This document shows positions 25,802 through 35,631 of a stretch of DNA of 63,795 bases, in pieces. The stretch lies in the NCBI RefSeq assembly GCF_000828085.3, contig NZ_JXCA02000024.1, forward strand, positions 488,715 through 552,509. Reading direction: 5' to 3'. Within the stretch, counting starts at the first letter, position 1; every line of letters starts with the position of its first letter. The stretch comes from Scytonema tolypothrichoides VB-61278 (GTDB lineage: Bacteria > Cyanobacteriota > Cyanobacteriia > Cyanobacteriales > Nostocaceae). The notes beneath the pieces are model-generated. The model saw nothing but the letters and a program-made list of their open reading frames with translations. It was not told the origin of the DNA and searched no databases. Both the position numbers and the translations under genes were made by a program.

Positions 25802-28087
25802 ATGACACCGGATACCCTGATGACACCGGAAAAACTTTCTCTAGACGGAAAAATTTTTGTTCCTGCTGATCAAATTTCGATCCCAGAGTGGCCTCGCATT
25901 ATCAGCGAAAAACCACAACCGACGCTAACGGTTAAAGATGATGATTTATTTTTGGTAACAGACACTTTAGGCAACATATCTGGCTGTTCACTTAACGATG
26001 GCAATCCCAGTATGGGATTGTTCTGCTGTGACACACGTTTTCTCAGTCGCCTTGAGTTGCAAATCGACGAACATTCACCAGTGCTACTCAGCAGTACTGC
26101 TGATAAAGGATTTTCTCTATCAGTTTTATGTACCAATCCCAAAATTGAAGACCATTTAAAAGCCGACACAGTAGGCATTCGTCGCGAACTCGTACTCAAT
26201 GGCGCACTATTTGAAGAATTAGAAGTTTCTAATTATAGCACAAGTTCTGTTACCTTTGAACTTAGTATTAGCTTTGATGCGGATTTTGTGGATTTATTTG
26301 AAGTCCGGGGCTATCAGCGAGATAAACGGGGTAGACTTTTACGCCTTGTAGAACCAACACCTGAAGCAGGAACATCAAATGCTGATGGTGTTTCTTTTCA
26401 ATCTGGGCCACCTGCACAAAAAGAGCAATCTTTGAGTCTTGCTTATCAAGGTTTAGATAACTTGGTGATGGAATCTCGCGTTCAATTCCAGCATCGACAA
26501 CCAGATTATTTTAAAGGTTACACAGCCGTTTGGCGGTTGGAGTTGGCTTCTCACGAAACCCAAAAGTTGGGCTACCGGGTGAATTTGTTGACAAACAATA
26601 AACCTAGTTCTATTGTTAGCGCTGCTTTCACCCTAGTGCAGGCGAAAGCTGGTGAAATGATGGAAGAGCAACAGTGGGTGCAACAAATTACACAAATTCG
26701 TTCAGATAAAGGAACTTTCAACCGAATTATTGAAAGGGCTGAGCAAGATATGTACTTGTTGCGTCAGTCCTTTGGCAAGCATAAGACAGTTTCGGCAGGA
26801 GTACCGTGGTTTTCTTCGCTGTTTGGGCGAGATTCGCTAATCGCAGCTTTTCAAACCCTAATGCTAAACCCTCAAATTGCTAAAGAAACTCTACAGATTC
26901 TCGCGTTCTATCAAGGCAAAATAGATGACGACAGGCGCGAAGAAGAACCAGGTAAGATGTTGCACGAGTTGCGATTTGGTGAGTTGGCTCGTTGTCAGGA
27001 AATTCCTCACACTCCTTACTACGGTACAGTCGATGCGACTCCCTTATGGCTGATGCTGTATACAGAACACTATGCCTGGACTCATGATTTAGAAACCTTA
27101 GAGCAACTTTGGCCCAATGCTCTGTTGGCAATGGATTGGATTGACCGTAACATGAGAGAAACTGGCTACCTCAGCTACTATCGCAAATGCAAACAGGGTC
27201 TTGACAATCAGGGGTGGAAAGACTCTGGTGATTCTATTGTCAATCGTAAGGGAGAGTTAGCCACTGGCCCCATCGCCCTTTGTGAAGTCCAAGCTTATGT
27301 CTATGCTGTCAAATTACGTTTAGCAGAAATTGCTAGACTGAAAAAGCGGATTGACTTATCAGACCGGTGGACAGAAGAAGCAAGAAACCTCAAGCTTCGT
27401 TTCAATAGAGACTTTTGGATGGAAGACCAGGATTTTTGTGCCTTGGCTTTGGATGGAGAAGGTAAGCACGTAGATAGTATTACATCCAATCCTGGTCAAT
27501 GCTTGAATTTGGGTATTTTCACACCAGAAAAAGCTTACAGTGTTGCTGAACGTCTGCGGGCACCAGATATGTTTAATGGGTGGGGTATTCGCACCCTAAA
27601 TAGCTTGTCACCAGCTTACAATCCAATGGGTTATCACATTGGTTCTGTTTGGCCTCACGATAACGCACTGATTGCAATGGGGTTGCGTTCTCTAGGTTTA
27701 GTCGATCAAGCCTTGGAACTTTTTCAAGGTTTATTCGACATGACTGAACAACAGCCTTATCAACGTCCTCCAGAATTGTTGTGTGGCTACGAGCGCAATG
27801 GTGATAACGCGCCTGTACAGTATCCTGTTGCTTGTACACCTCAAGCATGGGCTACTGGCAGTATCTTCCAGTTACTGCAAATGCTCGTAAACTTGGTACC
27901 CGACGCTCCTAACAACTGCTTACGAATTATCGACCCCACTTTGCCAGAGTCGATAAGTCGCTTGTCACTGCATAATCTCAAGGTTGGTTCTACTATACTT
28001 GATTTGGAGTTTGAGCGTTCTGGTACCACAACTGCTTGTCGCGTTGCAAACAAACGCGGTAACCTCAGAGTGGTGATTGAAGCGTAA
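25802..28087 (+). CDS. Amylo-alpha-1,6-glucosidase / glycogen debranching-type protein
   Basis: 761 residues. An N-terminal glycogen-debranching beta-domain (with DDLFLVTDTLGNISG and GLFCCDTRFLSRLELQID) is followed from about residue 300 by an (alpha/alpha)6-barrel typical of GH133-like enzymes. Barrel motifs include AGVPWFSSLFGRDSLIAAFQ, TPYYGTVDATPLWLML, QGWKDSGDS and MGYHIGSVWPHDNALIA. The Asp in GRDS, the Asp in WKDSGDS and the WPHDNA segment match the active-site region. It would hydrolyse alpha-1,6 branches or related glucosides in storage polysaccharide metabolism. ATG 25802 is followed six codons later by another ATG in a repeated ATGACACCGG; either may be used. A hairpin terminator follows. 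Confidence 0.9.
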   Translation: MTPDTLMTPEKLSLDGKIFVPADQISIPEWPRIISEKPQPTLTVKDDDLFLVTDTLGNISGCSLNDGNPSMGLFCCDTRFLSRLELQIDEHSPVLLSSTADKGFSLSVLCTNPKIEDHLKADTVGIRRELVLNGALFEELEVSNYSTSSVTFELSISFDADFVDLFEVRGYQRDKRGRLLRLVEPTPEAGTSNADGVSFQSGPPAQKEQSLSLAYQGLDNLVMESRVQFQHRQPDYFKGYTAVWRLELASHETQKLGYRVNLLTNNKPSSIVSAAFTLVQAKAGEMMEEQQWVQQITQIRSDKGTFNRIIERAEQDMYLLRQSFGKHKTVSAGVPWFSSLFGRDSLIAAFQTLMLNPQIAKETLQILAFYQGKIDDDRREEEPGKMLHELRFGELARCQEIPHTPYYGTVDATPLWLMLYTEHYAWTHDLETLEQLWPNALLAMDWIDRNMRETGYLSYYRKCKQGLDNQGWKDSGDSIVNRKGELATGPIALCEVQAYVYAVKLRLAEIARLKKRIDLSDRWTEEARNLKLRFNRDFWMEDQDFCALALDGEGKHVDSITSNPGQCLNLGIFTPEKAYSVAERLRAPDMFNGWGIRTLNSLSPAYNPMGYHIGSVWPHDNALIAMGLRSLGLVDQALELFQGLFDMTEQQPYQRPPELLCGYERNGDNAPVQYPVACTPQAWATGSIFQLLQMLVNLVPDAPNNCLRIIDPTLPESISRLSLHNLKVGSTILDLEFERSGTTTACRVANKRGNLRVVIEA

Positions 28088-28110
28088 ACAACAGTGTTGA
28101 GTTATACGGC

Positions 28111-28137
28111 TTGTAGACACCCTGAGGGTGTCTACAA
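28111..28137 (+). terminator. Hairpin after the debranching enzyme gene
   Basis: TTGTAGACACCC, loop TGA, GGGTGTCTACAA, a perfect 12-bp stem 24 bp past the stop, followed by AACTTGG with no T-run. It is related to the TGTAGAGAC palindromes at 12901 and 55759, so it may be a repeat recruited as a terminator. It also lies beyond the convergent DUF2973 gene. Confidence 0.55.
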
Positions 28138-28159
28138 AACTTGGAACTGATGGACTTTT

Positions 28160-28492
28160 TTAGCCTTCTTCTTGTTGACTATCACTTCTGTGTCCTGGAG
28201 AAGCTTCATAAAGCTCATCCAATTTTTGTCGCGCATCATCAACGTTGATCGAACGCATAACTAAAAGTGGTTCTTTAATTAAATTGCCAGTCGCATCTAA
28301 TAATTCTGGATGGGGTCTAAACTGCTGAGTTGACGAATTATAAGGATATCTGCCTTGGTTTACTGAAGCTGCAGATCTTGGTGGATAAATCCGCTGTGTA
28401 TCAAAGCTAAACATAATCAGGTTACGAATTAAGTTAGCGACAGCTATAAAAGCTAGGATGGTAAAAGCAAGAATGTAAAGCAGATGTAACAT
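28160..28492 (-). CDS. DUF2973 family small membrane protein
   Basis: 110 residues beginning MLHLLYILAFTILAFIAVAN. ATG 28492 is chosen because GGAGG lies about 7 nt upstream; a start at 28516 would add eight residues. One membrane helix (3-25) is followed by a basic turn (NLIRNLI) and a Pro/Gln/Asn-rich soluble tail ending in acidic residues. The family is cyanobacterial and of unknown function. The DUF2605 gene lies upstream on the same strand, a pairing I recall from other cyanobacteria. Confidence 0.85.
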   Translation of the reverse strand: MLHLLYILAFTILAFIAVANLIRNLIMFSFDTQRIYPPRSAASVNQGRYPYNSSTQQFRPHPELLDATGNLIKEPLLVMRSINVDDARQKLDELYEASPGHRSDSQQEEG

Positions 28493-28722
28493 TGTTCTTT
28501 CCTCCAGAGTTTGCAAATTCTAAAACTATATGTTGTAAAAAATTTTCCTTAGCTGATGCCTGGTGATGCCGTTAATGATGGTGATGCTAAATGGTTAACG
28601 CAATTTTTGTGCGCTCAATCTCTTTGATTAAGAGGGATATTTTTAACTTCAGGGGGAGTGCTTTACCATAAACTGCATCATTTTCTATCTCAGATGATGT
28701 TAAAAATTTTTTACTATCTCAC

Positions 28723-29061
28723 CTATACACCGTCTTTTTGTTGCCAATTCTCCTGTTGCGAACGGAATCGCATTGCCACATTCCAACATTGTGTGACTAA
28801 TTGATGCCAAGGCATCAATGTTGCCATATCAATACCAACTTGTCCGCTAGTTGCTGTAAACAGCATCTTCGCTGTGTTCACTTCCTCTTGTGCTTTCTTG
28901 ACTCGCGTTAATAAGTCAGATTGTTCATGTTGACTCATGAATGATAGCTCTTCCGTTTCCAGAAAATCGCGCGATCGCGCAAACCAGTACTGAAAATCTT
29001 CTAACAGTGGTTGCAAAACTGTTTTCAGCAGTTCAGGTTCTGGTAAATTCGAGTCTCGCAT
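28723..29061 (-). CDS. DUF2605 family protein
   Basis: 112 residues, mostly helical: LPEPELLKTVLQPLLEDFQYW, then a DLLTRVKKAQEEVNTAKMLF helix and DMATLMPWHQLVTQCW near the C-terminus. It has no membrane segment. This cyanobacteria-specific family is uncharacterised. It precedes the DUF2973 gene on the same strand with a 230-bp gap. The product is probably a small cytoplasmic helical protein. Confidence 0.85.
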   Translation of the reverse strand: MRDSNLPEPELLKTVLQPLLEDFQYWFARSRDFLETEELSFMSQHEQSDLLTRVKKAQEEVNTAKMLFTATSGQVGIDMATLMPWHQLVTQCWNVAMRFRSQQENWQQKDGV

Positions 29062-30422
29062 AAATGAAAAGCATATTTCTAACTTTCTTACTAATATTAA
29101 CTCTATTTAATATTCTTAACATTCTTTTCGTCTCTGCCATAAGTCTGAAAAGAAAAGTTTATTGTAATATTGGTTACAGTTGAAGATTGATAGAGATTCG
29201 CCGTGTTTCTTACATATACAAGTCGGGGATCTCAAAAAAACTCTCTGTACTGGAGATAAAGACATTGTCGTATGCATCAATGCATGTATTATAAATTACC
29301 TTATGTATAACGCCAAATACTAAGATTATGACTGAATGTGTACAGAACTTCTGTAAAAAAACCTGCATAGTTTTCTCAGAAAAGGTGCCCTAAAAGTGAA
29401 TTAACAAATCTATGTATATGTTTTGGGGCTGACGTATTGCAATTTCTGTTGCTGTAAAGACCAATTCACTTTTTGGTTCAAACATAGAACCTCCGCCAAC
29501 GCCACAGCACTTGCACCGACTGTCGGGAAAGCGCAGTTGGCACGCAGTGACTCCCTAGCCCCCTATGTCCCCCCTTGATAAGGGGGGACATAGGGGGGTG
29601 TCGTAGACGGTGGGGCGTACTTATATCAGACCTTTCGTGAAATGATGTTTTTTCGGCACTAAGAAATTAGGGGCTTAAAACCCCAAACCAGAACATTCAA
29701 ACCTTAAATTCAGTCAACCTGAATTCATTCTGAGTTCTGGGTTAGTTATTTCTTTGTTGGTTAGATTGAGTTAACATAATACTATCTCATAATTAAAGTT
29801 AAAATTCACTCTTCCCTAGCGTAAAATTTAGATTTGAAAGAGGAAACTCACATGCTTAGCTTTGCTCACAAACAAAATGTTCTTAAGTATATAGAAATTG
29901 CCCTTAGCTAGAAATCAGAACTTGGTTTTCTTTCTGTAGTAGAAATTAGATGCTTGACAATCGCAAGATATCAGCCAGGTCAACAAAAATTCAAAATGTC
30001 CTTTTTAAGGAAAAAGCATATGCATCGAAATATGCAGCACACAGATGGACAAGCAGACACTTGGAGGTTGATGTGAGTGCTCAGTAACACATAAGAGGAG
30101 AGTTTACTGTCAGGTTTGCTACTAGGCAGTCTTTGTCTTATCACCAATAGCAATTAGCTATGAGTATTCCTTATATGAAGGTTATTTTTGATTTATAAGT
30201 AGAAACTAAATGACATGATGGATGATCAACAAGAGATTTTTTAAGGGTAAATCATCAGAACATAATTATATCCTTAAATGAATTGGGTTCATCTTGCGAA
30301 AGAGAGAAATTGTCAGAAAATCAAAAGTCTGACGAAACTGTAAAATAGCCCTAGTTTAGATTTGGGTATGATTTGTCATAACCTCAACTAAATAAATCAT
30401 CATTATTACAATCTTTTCGCCA
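29062..30422. other. 1.36-kb spacer upstream of thrS
   Basis: Holds an 18-bp perfect hairpin (separate entry, 29559-29597), a half-copy of the AGTCGGGGATCT repeat at 29220-29232, and a GGGG(C)TTAAAACCCC palindrome at 29668-29683 with a relative at 33684-33698. The last 700 bp before thrS are AT-rich with no long frame; a leader or small RNA is possible but not identifiable by eye. Confidence 0.5.
29559..29597. repeat. Perfect 18-bp hairpin with 3-nt loop
   Basis: CCCCCTATGTCCCCCCTT, loop GAT, AAGGGGGGACATAGGGGG. It is GC-rich within AT-rich surroundings. There is no gene immediately upstream on either strand for it to terminate, which favours a mobile palindromic unit. Confidence 0.85.
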
Positions 30423-32264
30423 ATGGTACAGCAGCAAATATCGCCAAATTCATCTAGTCAGGAAGAAAAACCGGAAAAAGTGTATTTACCACGGACTTCA
30501 GAATCAGAAATCTTAAAGAAGATTCGCCATACCGCTTCTCATGTGATGGCAATGGCAGTACAAAAACTGTTTCCCAAGGCGCAAGTCACAATTGGTCCTT
30601 GGATTGAAAATGGTTTTTACTATGACTTTGATAATCCGGAACCATTTACTGACAAGGATTTAAAAGCCATTTATAAAGAAATGGTGAAGATTATCAATCA
30701 GAAATTGCCAGTCGTAAGAGAAGAAGTCAGTCGCGAAGAAGCTGAACGCCGTATTCAAGAAATTAAGGAACCTTATAAGCTAGAAATCTTATCAGACATC
30801 AAACAGGAGCCAATCACAGTTTACCACTTAGGAGATAAGTGGTGGGACTTGTGCGCGGGACCTCATGTGGAAAACTTAGGCGAACTCAACCCGAAAGCGA
30901 TTGATTTAGAAAGCGTTGCTGGCGCATATTGGCGTGGCGATGAAACCAAAGCGCAGTTGCAACGGATCTACGGTACTGCTTGGGAAACGCCAGAACAACT
31001 CGCTGAGTATAAGCGACGTAAGGAAGAAGCACTGCGAAGAGACCACCGGAAACTAGGTAAGGAATTAGGATTATTTATATTTTCTGACTTAGTGGGACCG
31101 GGTTTGCCATTGTGGACACCCAAAGGAACTTTGTTGAGGAGTCTTTTGGAAGACTTTCTCAAACAAGAACAACTCAAACGCGGATATTTACCAGTCGTCA
31201 CTCCCCACATTGCCAGAGTGGACTTATTTAAAGTTTCCGGACACTGGCAGAAATATAAAGAAGATTTGTTCCCAATGATGGCAGAGGATGAAGAAGCCGC
31301 AGCGCATGAACAAGGCTTCGTCCTCAAAGCGATGAATTGTCCCTTCCACGTCCAGATATATAAAAGCGAGTTGCGGTCTTACCGAGAATTACCGATTCGT
31401 TTGGCAGAATTTGGCACCGTTTATCGCTACGAACAATCTGGGGAGTTGGGCGGGTTAACGCGGGTGCGCGGTTTCACTCAGGATGATGCCCACATATTTG
31501 TTACCCCAGAGCAGCTAGACAGTGAATTCCTCAACGTGGTAGATCTAATACTGTCAGTGATTAAGAGTCTGCGATTAGAAAACTTTAAAGCACGGCTTAG
31601 TTTCCGCGATCCAACCAGTGACAAGTACATTGGTTCTGATGAAGCATGGAACAAAGCAGAAAGTGCGATCCGTCGAGCAGTCGAAACCTTAGGTATGGAT
31701 CACTTTGAAGGTATTGGGGAAGCAGCGTTCTATGGTCCCAAACTAGATTTTATTGTCCGTGATGCCCTTGAACGTGAATGGCAACTAGGAACCGTACAGG
31801 TAGATTACAATCTGCCAGAAAGGTTTGATTTGGAGTACGTCGCTGAAGATGGTTCTCGCAAACGTCCAGTGATGATTCACCGTGCGCCTTTCGGTTCCTT
31901 GGAACGACTCATCGGTATTTTAATTGAAGAATATGCAGGAGATTTTCCCTTATGGTTAGCGCCGGTGCAAGCAAGATTGCTGCCAGTGGGTGACGCTCAA
32001 CTGGATTATGCTGCATACGTGGTAGCGCAAATGAGAGACCTTGGTATCCGCGCTGAAGTTGATGTCAGTGGCGATCGCCTAGGTAAACTCATTCGCAATG
32101 CCGAGAAAGAAAAAATTCCCGTAATGGGTGTGGTGGGAGCAAAGGAGGTGGAAACCAACTCCCTAAGTATTCGCACCCGTACCTCTGGAGAGTTAGGAAC
32201 TGTGCCTGTATCTGAAGTCTTAGACAAGATGAAACAAGCCATTGCTAACTACGACAACCTTTAA
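30423..32264 (+). CDS. thrS: Threonine--tRNA ligase
   Basis: 613 residues. The editing domain carries HTASHVMAMAVQKLFP (HxxxH) and WWDLCAGPHVEN near residues 140-150. The class II catalytic core has motif 2 around YRYEQSGELGGLTRVRGF, with the zinc ligand Cys in KAMNCPFHVQIY and motif 3 in APFGSLERLIGIL. The anticodon-binding domain occupies the last 100 residues. The N-terminal TGS domain of the long bacterial form is absent, as usual in cyanobacteria. It charges tRNA-Thr. The gene is monocistronic with a long AT-rich leader. Confidence 0.97.
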   Translation: MVQQQISPNSSSQEEKPEKVYLPRTSESEILKKIRHTASHVMAMAVQKLFPKAQVTIGPWIENGFYYDFDNPEPFTDKDLKAIYKEMVKIINQKLPVVREEVSREEAERRIQEIKEPYKLEILSDIKQEPITVYHLGDKWWDLCAGPHVENLGELNPKAIDLESVAGAYWRGDETKAQLQRIYGTAWETPEQLAEYKRRKEEALRRDHRKLGKELGLFIFSDLVGPGLPLWTPKGTLLRSLLEDFLKQEQLKRGYLPVVTPHIARVDLFKVSGHWQKYKEDLFPMMAEDEEAAAHEQGFVLKAMNCPFHVQIYKSELRSYRELPIRLAEFGTVYRYEQSGELGGLTRVRGFTQDDAHIFVTPEQLDSEFLNVVDLILSVIKSLRLENFKARLSFRDPTSDKYIGSDEAWNKAESAIRRAVETLGMDHFEGIGEAAFYGPKLDFIVRDALEREWQLGTVQVDYNLPERFDLEYVAEDGSRKRPVMIHRAPFGSLERLIGILIEEYAGDFPLWLAPVQARLLPVGDAQLDYAAYVVAQMRDLGIRAEVDVSGDRLGKLIRNAEKEKIPVMGVVGAKEVETNSLSIRTRTSGELGTVPVSEVLDKMKQAIANYDNL

Positions 32265-32437
32265 CAGAAGGTGAGATAAGGGTTTACCCGCTCGCGGACT
32301 TGTGCTGAGCGGCTTGCCCGCTCGCGTAGCCGTTAGCGTAGCGTGCCCGCAGGGCATAGGGAGCCGAAACAGCCGAAGGGTGAGCTGTTTGCTTGCCCTT
32401 AAAAATTACTTCATATAAATATTCTCAAAAAAATGCT

Positions 32438-32629
32438 ATGACTACTACAAAAGAAAAAGTCCAATCTCTGTTGAGCAAATTACCAGACGATTGTTCTGTG
32501 GAAGATGTTCAATATCATCTGTACGTACTTGAAAAAGTTCGTCAGGGATTGGTAGTCACTGACAATCGAGAAACTCTGATCTCTCAGGAAGAAGCCGAGG
32601 CGCTGTTAAGAAAATGGCTTATCGAGTAG
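32438..32629 (+). CDS. Antitoxin of a ParE-type toxin-antitoxin pair
   Basis: 63 residues starting MTTTKEKVQSLLSKLPDDCS. The inner ATG 32438 is preferred; earlier codons from 32393 encode repeat-derived residues. The SLLSKLPDDCSVEDVQYHLYVLEKVRQGL segment, listed here by span 10-38, matches small helical antitoxins commonly placed before ParE/RelE genes in cyanobacteria, and the tail ISQEEAEALLRKW is typical. It overlaps the toxin gene by 16 bp. The spacer before it (32280-32400) is a CGTAGC/CCCGCAGGGCA repeat block. Confidence 0.8.
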   Translation: MTTTKEKVQSLLSKLPDDCSVEDVQYHLYVLEKVRQGLVVTDNRETLISQEEAEALLRKWLIE

Positions 32630-32919
32630 TTTGGTCTCCCAAAGCCCTCGAAGATGTAGACGCGATCGCGGCATACATATTTCGTGATTCCGCGTCCTTT
32701 TCTGCCACAGTAGTTCGGAAGATACTTGACTCATCTGATAAGTTGAGCGCCAGTCCCTATTCAGGTTCTATCGTTCCAGAATTTAACGAGGAAACTGTGA
32801 GGGAACTGTTTGCTTACACTTATCGAATCATTTATCAAATTCAAGAAGACACCGTAACTATTGGGGCAGTCATTCATGGTAAAAGGCTCTTGGCTCAACG
32901 TCTAGATATAGATAGATAA
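32614..32919 (+). CDS. ParE/RelE-family toxin
   Basis: 101 residues: MAYRVVWSPKALEDVDAIAA, a helical RDSASFSATVVRKIL, and the core VRELFAYTYRIIYQI with a C-terminal VIHGKRLL. This is the ParE/RelE fold, whose members either poison gyrase or cleave mRNA; the family cannot be split by eye. It overlaps its antitoxin by 16 bp, indicating coupled translation. The pair is downstream of thrS but separated by a repeat block. Confidence 0.88.
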   Translation: MAYRVVWSPKALEDVDAIAAYIFRDSASFSATVVRKILDSSDKLSASPYSGSIVPEFNEETVRELFAYTYRIIYQIQEDTVTIGAVIHGKRLLAQRLDIDR

Positions 32920-32958
32920 GCCAAGAAATCTTTCTCCAGACAAAAAGCAACAATAAAC

Positions 32959-32981
32959 AAGGGTGGGCAATGCTCACCCTT
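32959..32981 (+). terminator. Hairpin terminator after the ParE-type toxin gene
   Basis: AAGGGTG pairs with CACCCTT around GGCAATGCT, extendable with one mismatch, 40 bp after the stop. The sequence CTACAATTTTTG follows, giving a short T-run. This fits a rho-independent terminator. Confidence 0.6.
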
Positions 32982-33846
32982 CTACAATTTTTGATAGTAC
33001 AAAACACAGAATCGCTTTTTCAACTGAAGTTTTTTGTTCCTTACCTCTGGCAAGGAATGCATAACTGTGGGCTGCTACCTCGATTACAAACTTAATACTT
33101 ATAGCAACAGACATATCGTTTAGGACATCGTACTTTGATTAAGAGGGAACTCTTAACAGGGAAATGTCCTAACAATTGTGGCGACTGCTATAATTATGAA
33201 GTTTTATAAAGTATATGGTTTTGACTTGTTTTGCCCCTACACCCCTGTGTTTCTTGAAAGGAATTCCGCTTGAAAATGATGGTTAGGGGAAAACCGCAAT
33301 TCTAACAACCGATTCCAGAAAAATAATCACTAAAAAGCACTAGTAGTTGTAGACTGCTAGTGCCTCAACATCCTAAAGTTTATTACCTATGTAGAACTTT
33401 TCCTAAAGTCAGAAAAAAGATGATAGATGCATCCCTTACAATCATGAACCAAAAAAACGTATGAAATAAATACTCAAAGAAGCTAGTAAACGCACCGGAT
33501 TTTTGTCAAATATATGAAACTATACATAGTTTAAAGTCGTAAGATAATGCAAACGTCTTCCTATTGAAATGGATATTAGAATAAAAAAATAAGTCTAATA
33601 GAGGAAGACGTTTATTGTGTTAAGTCTTTTTACAATTAAAAAAGAATTCCGAATCCAGAATTGCTGGAGTCAGAATCAAGAGTATGGGGATTTAAACCCC
33701 AACCAATTGTAAACAGCGTGTTAACTGTTGTTATTTCAACCCCAAAACGAGTCCGCATAAGTCGCACAGAATTCAGTATGAATTCTGACTCCTGACGCCT
33801 GAGTTCTTTTGTTAAGTAAATATCTTGTCAAGTTTGGCTCATAAAT
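32982..33846. other. Spacer with nested inverted repeats and a shared 29-bp repeat
   Basis: Contains a repeat at 33216-33244 that is identical to 45124-45152. At 33551-33613 AAACGTCTTCCT is inverted as AGGAAGACGTTT, with an inner pair TATTAGA/TCTAATA (33574-33580 and 33594-33600). A GGGGATTTAAACCCC palindrome lies at 33684-33698. The rest is AT-rich without a gene. Confidence 0.6.
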
Positions 33847-34329
33847 TTAGGCGTCTATCAATTCTCGCAATTGAGTCAGCACAGCAGCTGCATGATTCTT
33901 AGCTTTCACTTTTGCCCAAACATAAGCGATTGTTTGGTCAGGTGCGATGATAAAAGTTGAACGCTCTACACCCATGTACTCTTTACCCATAAACTTTTTC
34001 AATCGCCATACTCCGTAAGCTTCAGCGACCTGATGTTCTGGGTCAGTTAACAAAGTTATTGATAAATTATGTTTGTTGATAAATTTACAATGAGATTTTT
34101 GTGAATCTGTACTAACGCCCAAAATCTTAGCTCCCAATTTGCTGAAGTCCTGAGATAACTCGGTAAAATCTTTAGCTTCAGTCGTACAACCAGGAGTGTC
34201 ATCTTTGGGGTAGAAATAAAGAACAACCCACTGCCCGGAGAAATCACTTAGACTGATTTGGTTATCGTCTTGATCTATCGTAGAGAAATCAGGAGCTTTT
34301 TGCGCTAGTTGGGGTATGTTGTTCACCAT
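33847..34329 (-). CDS. Thioredoxin-dependent peroxiredoxin, BCP/PrxQ type
   Basis: 160 residues of thioredoxin fold. The peroxidatic Cys48 lies in YPKDDTPGCTTEAKDF. The usual resolving Cys five residues later is replaced by Lys53; instead Cys81 in QKSHCKF may serve, as in the subgroup whose second Cys lies in helix 3. The enzyme reduces hydrogen peroxide and organic peroxides with electrons from thioredoxin. The gene stands alone. Confidence 0.93.
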   Translation of the reverse strand: MVNNIPQLAQKAPDFSTIDQDDNQISLSDFSGQWVVLYFYPKDDTPGCTTEAKDFTELSQDFSKLGAKILGVSTDSQKSHCKFINKHNLSITLLTDPEHQVAEAYGVWRLKKFMGKEYMGVERSTFIIAPDQTIAYVWAKVKAKNHAAAVLTQLRELIDA

Positions 34330-34416
34330 AAAATTGTCTAGGTAATATCCTCAATACCAGAAACTCGGGTTCTTTCATAACCCGAGTTTTTCTGTTGCTA
34401 TTATCTTACTTTTTGA

Positions 34417-34923
34417 TTATTTCAAAGTAACTTTTTCATTTTCGCCGACACTGGGTTTTTCACCTGTCGTGATCGCCTTCACCAGTCCAATTGTGTGCGC
34501 TACGAAACCCGAAGGAGCATCCCAATACTCAGCCTTTTCTATACTAACTTTAAGCAAAGCAATATCAGGTTCATCTAGTTCCTTGGGGAACCAAGCTTTT
34601 AGTTGTGGTTTCCACAGCTGCTGTAGTTTGTTGCGATCGCGTACCAATTGAGCCGAACCCGACACTGAAACGTAGTTTTGCTTGTGTGGATCAGAGAAAC
34701 TAACGTTGACTTGTTCTTGCTGCTCAATTTCTGTTACCTTATGAGAACTGGCGTAGGTAAAGAACCAAAGATCGCCATCAAATTCCACTTCTGAGTTAGT
34801 TGACATTGGACGACTACGCAAAGTCCCGTCTTCATCAACTGTAGTCAGCATGCCAATGTCAATATCTTTGATCAGTTCACGTAGCTTCTTAATTTGTTCG
34901 TTACGGTTTTGTGAATCTGTCAT
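34417..34923 (-). CDS. Pyridoxamine 5'-phosphate oxidase family protein (general stress protein 26 type)
   Basis: 168 residues starting MTDSQNRNEQIKKLRELIKD. ATG 34923 is chosen because AGGA precedes it and the 24 residues added by the longer frame (start 34995) look unrelated. The split-barrel flavin-binding fold is recognisable from IGMLTTVDEDGTLRSRPMS, DLWFFTYASSHKV, VNVSFSDPHKQNYVSVSG and WKPQLKAWFP. Members bind FMN or F420 and are implicated in stress. The substrate is unknown. Confidence 0.88.
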   Translation of the reverse strand: MTDSQNRNEQIKKLRELIKDIDIGMLTTVDEDGTLRSRPMSTNSEVEFDGDLWFFTYASSHKVTEIEQQEQVNVSFSDPHKQNYVSVSGSAQLVRDRNKLQQLWKPQLKAWFPKELDEPDIALLKVSIEKAEYWDAPSGFVAHTIGLVKAITTGEKPSVGENEKVTLK

Positions 34924-35104
34924 TTTTCCTATTGCAAGTCTTGTGCTATCTAGTTTGAATATGAGCGCTCTACTGCAAGTCTTTTCTTCGCACACTAAAG
35001 CTCTCTTATAGTATTAGCGCTTACATACAACAGTGACTTGAGTCTAAAGGTGGAGTTTAGTCGCCAGAAGAGGTACGTAAATGGAGGTAAATAAACAAAA
35101 AAAG

Positions 35105-35566
35105 TTATTCTTGATACTCCATAAAGACAACAGGAACCCCTATCAACCTCTTTCCTAATTGAGACAATCCAAACTTGCGTTTAACAGATGGCGGTAACTC
35201 CTCAAAGGAAATTGTCACAAAACCAAAGCGACTGTAAAACTGCGCCAGTCGCTCACCCAGACACTCTAAATAAAGTGGTTGAGTCGCCTGGTGAATCAAA
35301 TGCTGTGTGAGAAAACTCCCCAAACCTCGACCTCTCCAAGCTGGTAAGACAACCAAACTACCGAGTTCTTGTGCACCAGAGAAGTTGCGTAATTGTCCGC
35401 AAGCCACCAATTGCCCGTTACATTCTATTACCCAAAATTGCTGCCATCGTATTTGGGTAGGGTCAAGTTTTGCCCCCAGTACTAATAACCGAATAGACCA
35501 GATATCCTCAGATGTTGCACTGCGAAGGGTACACTCAGGTGGCAAGGACACATGATTCTGTTTCAT
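35105..35566 (-). CDS. GNAT-family N-acetyltransferase
   Basis: 153 residues. Acetyl-CoA binding is marked by LGSLVVLPAWRGRGLGSFLTQ (R/Q-x-x-G-x-G/A motif) and strand 4 before it. The following GERLAQFYSRFGFVTI is the typical C-terminal element. The acceptor molecule is unknown. It is divergent from the first cobalamin riboswitch. Confidence 0.88.
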   Translation of the reverse strand: MKQNHVSLPPECTLRSATSEDIWSIRLLVLGAKLDPTQIRWQQFWVIECNGQLVACGQLRNFSGAQELGSLVVLPAWRGRGLGSFLTQHLIHQATQPLYLECLGERLAQFYSRFGFVTISFEELPPSVKRKFGLSQLGKRLIGVPVVFMEYQE

Positions 35567-35631
35567 AGTTTTTCTTGATTAATATCATGTCCGGTATATA
35601 TATATGGAAATATGGTAAAATGTTATTAACT

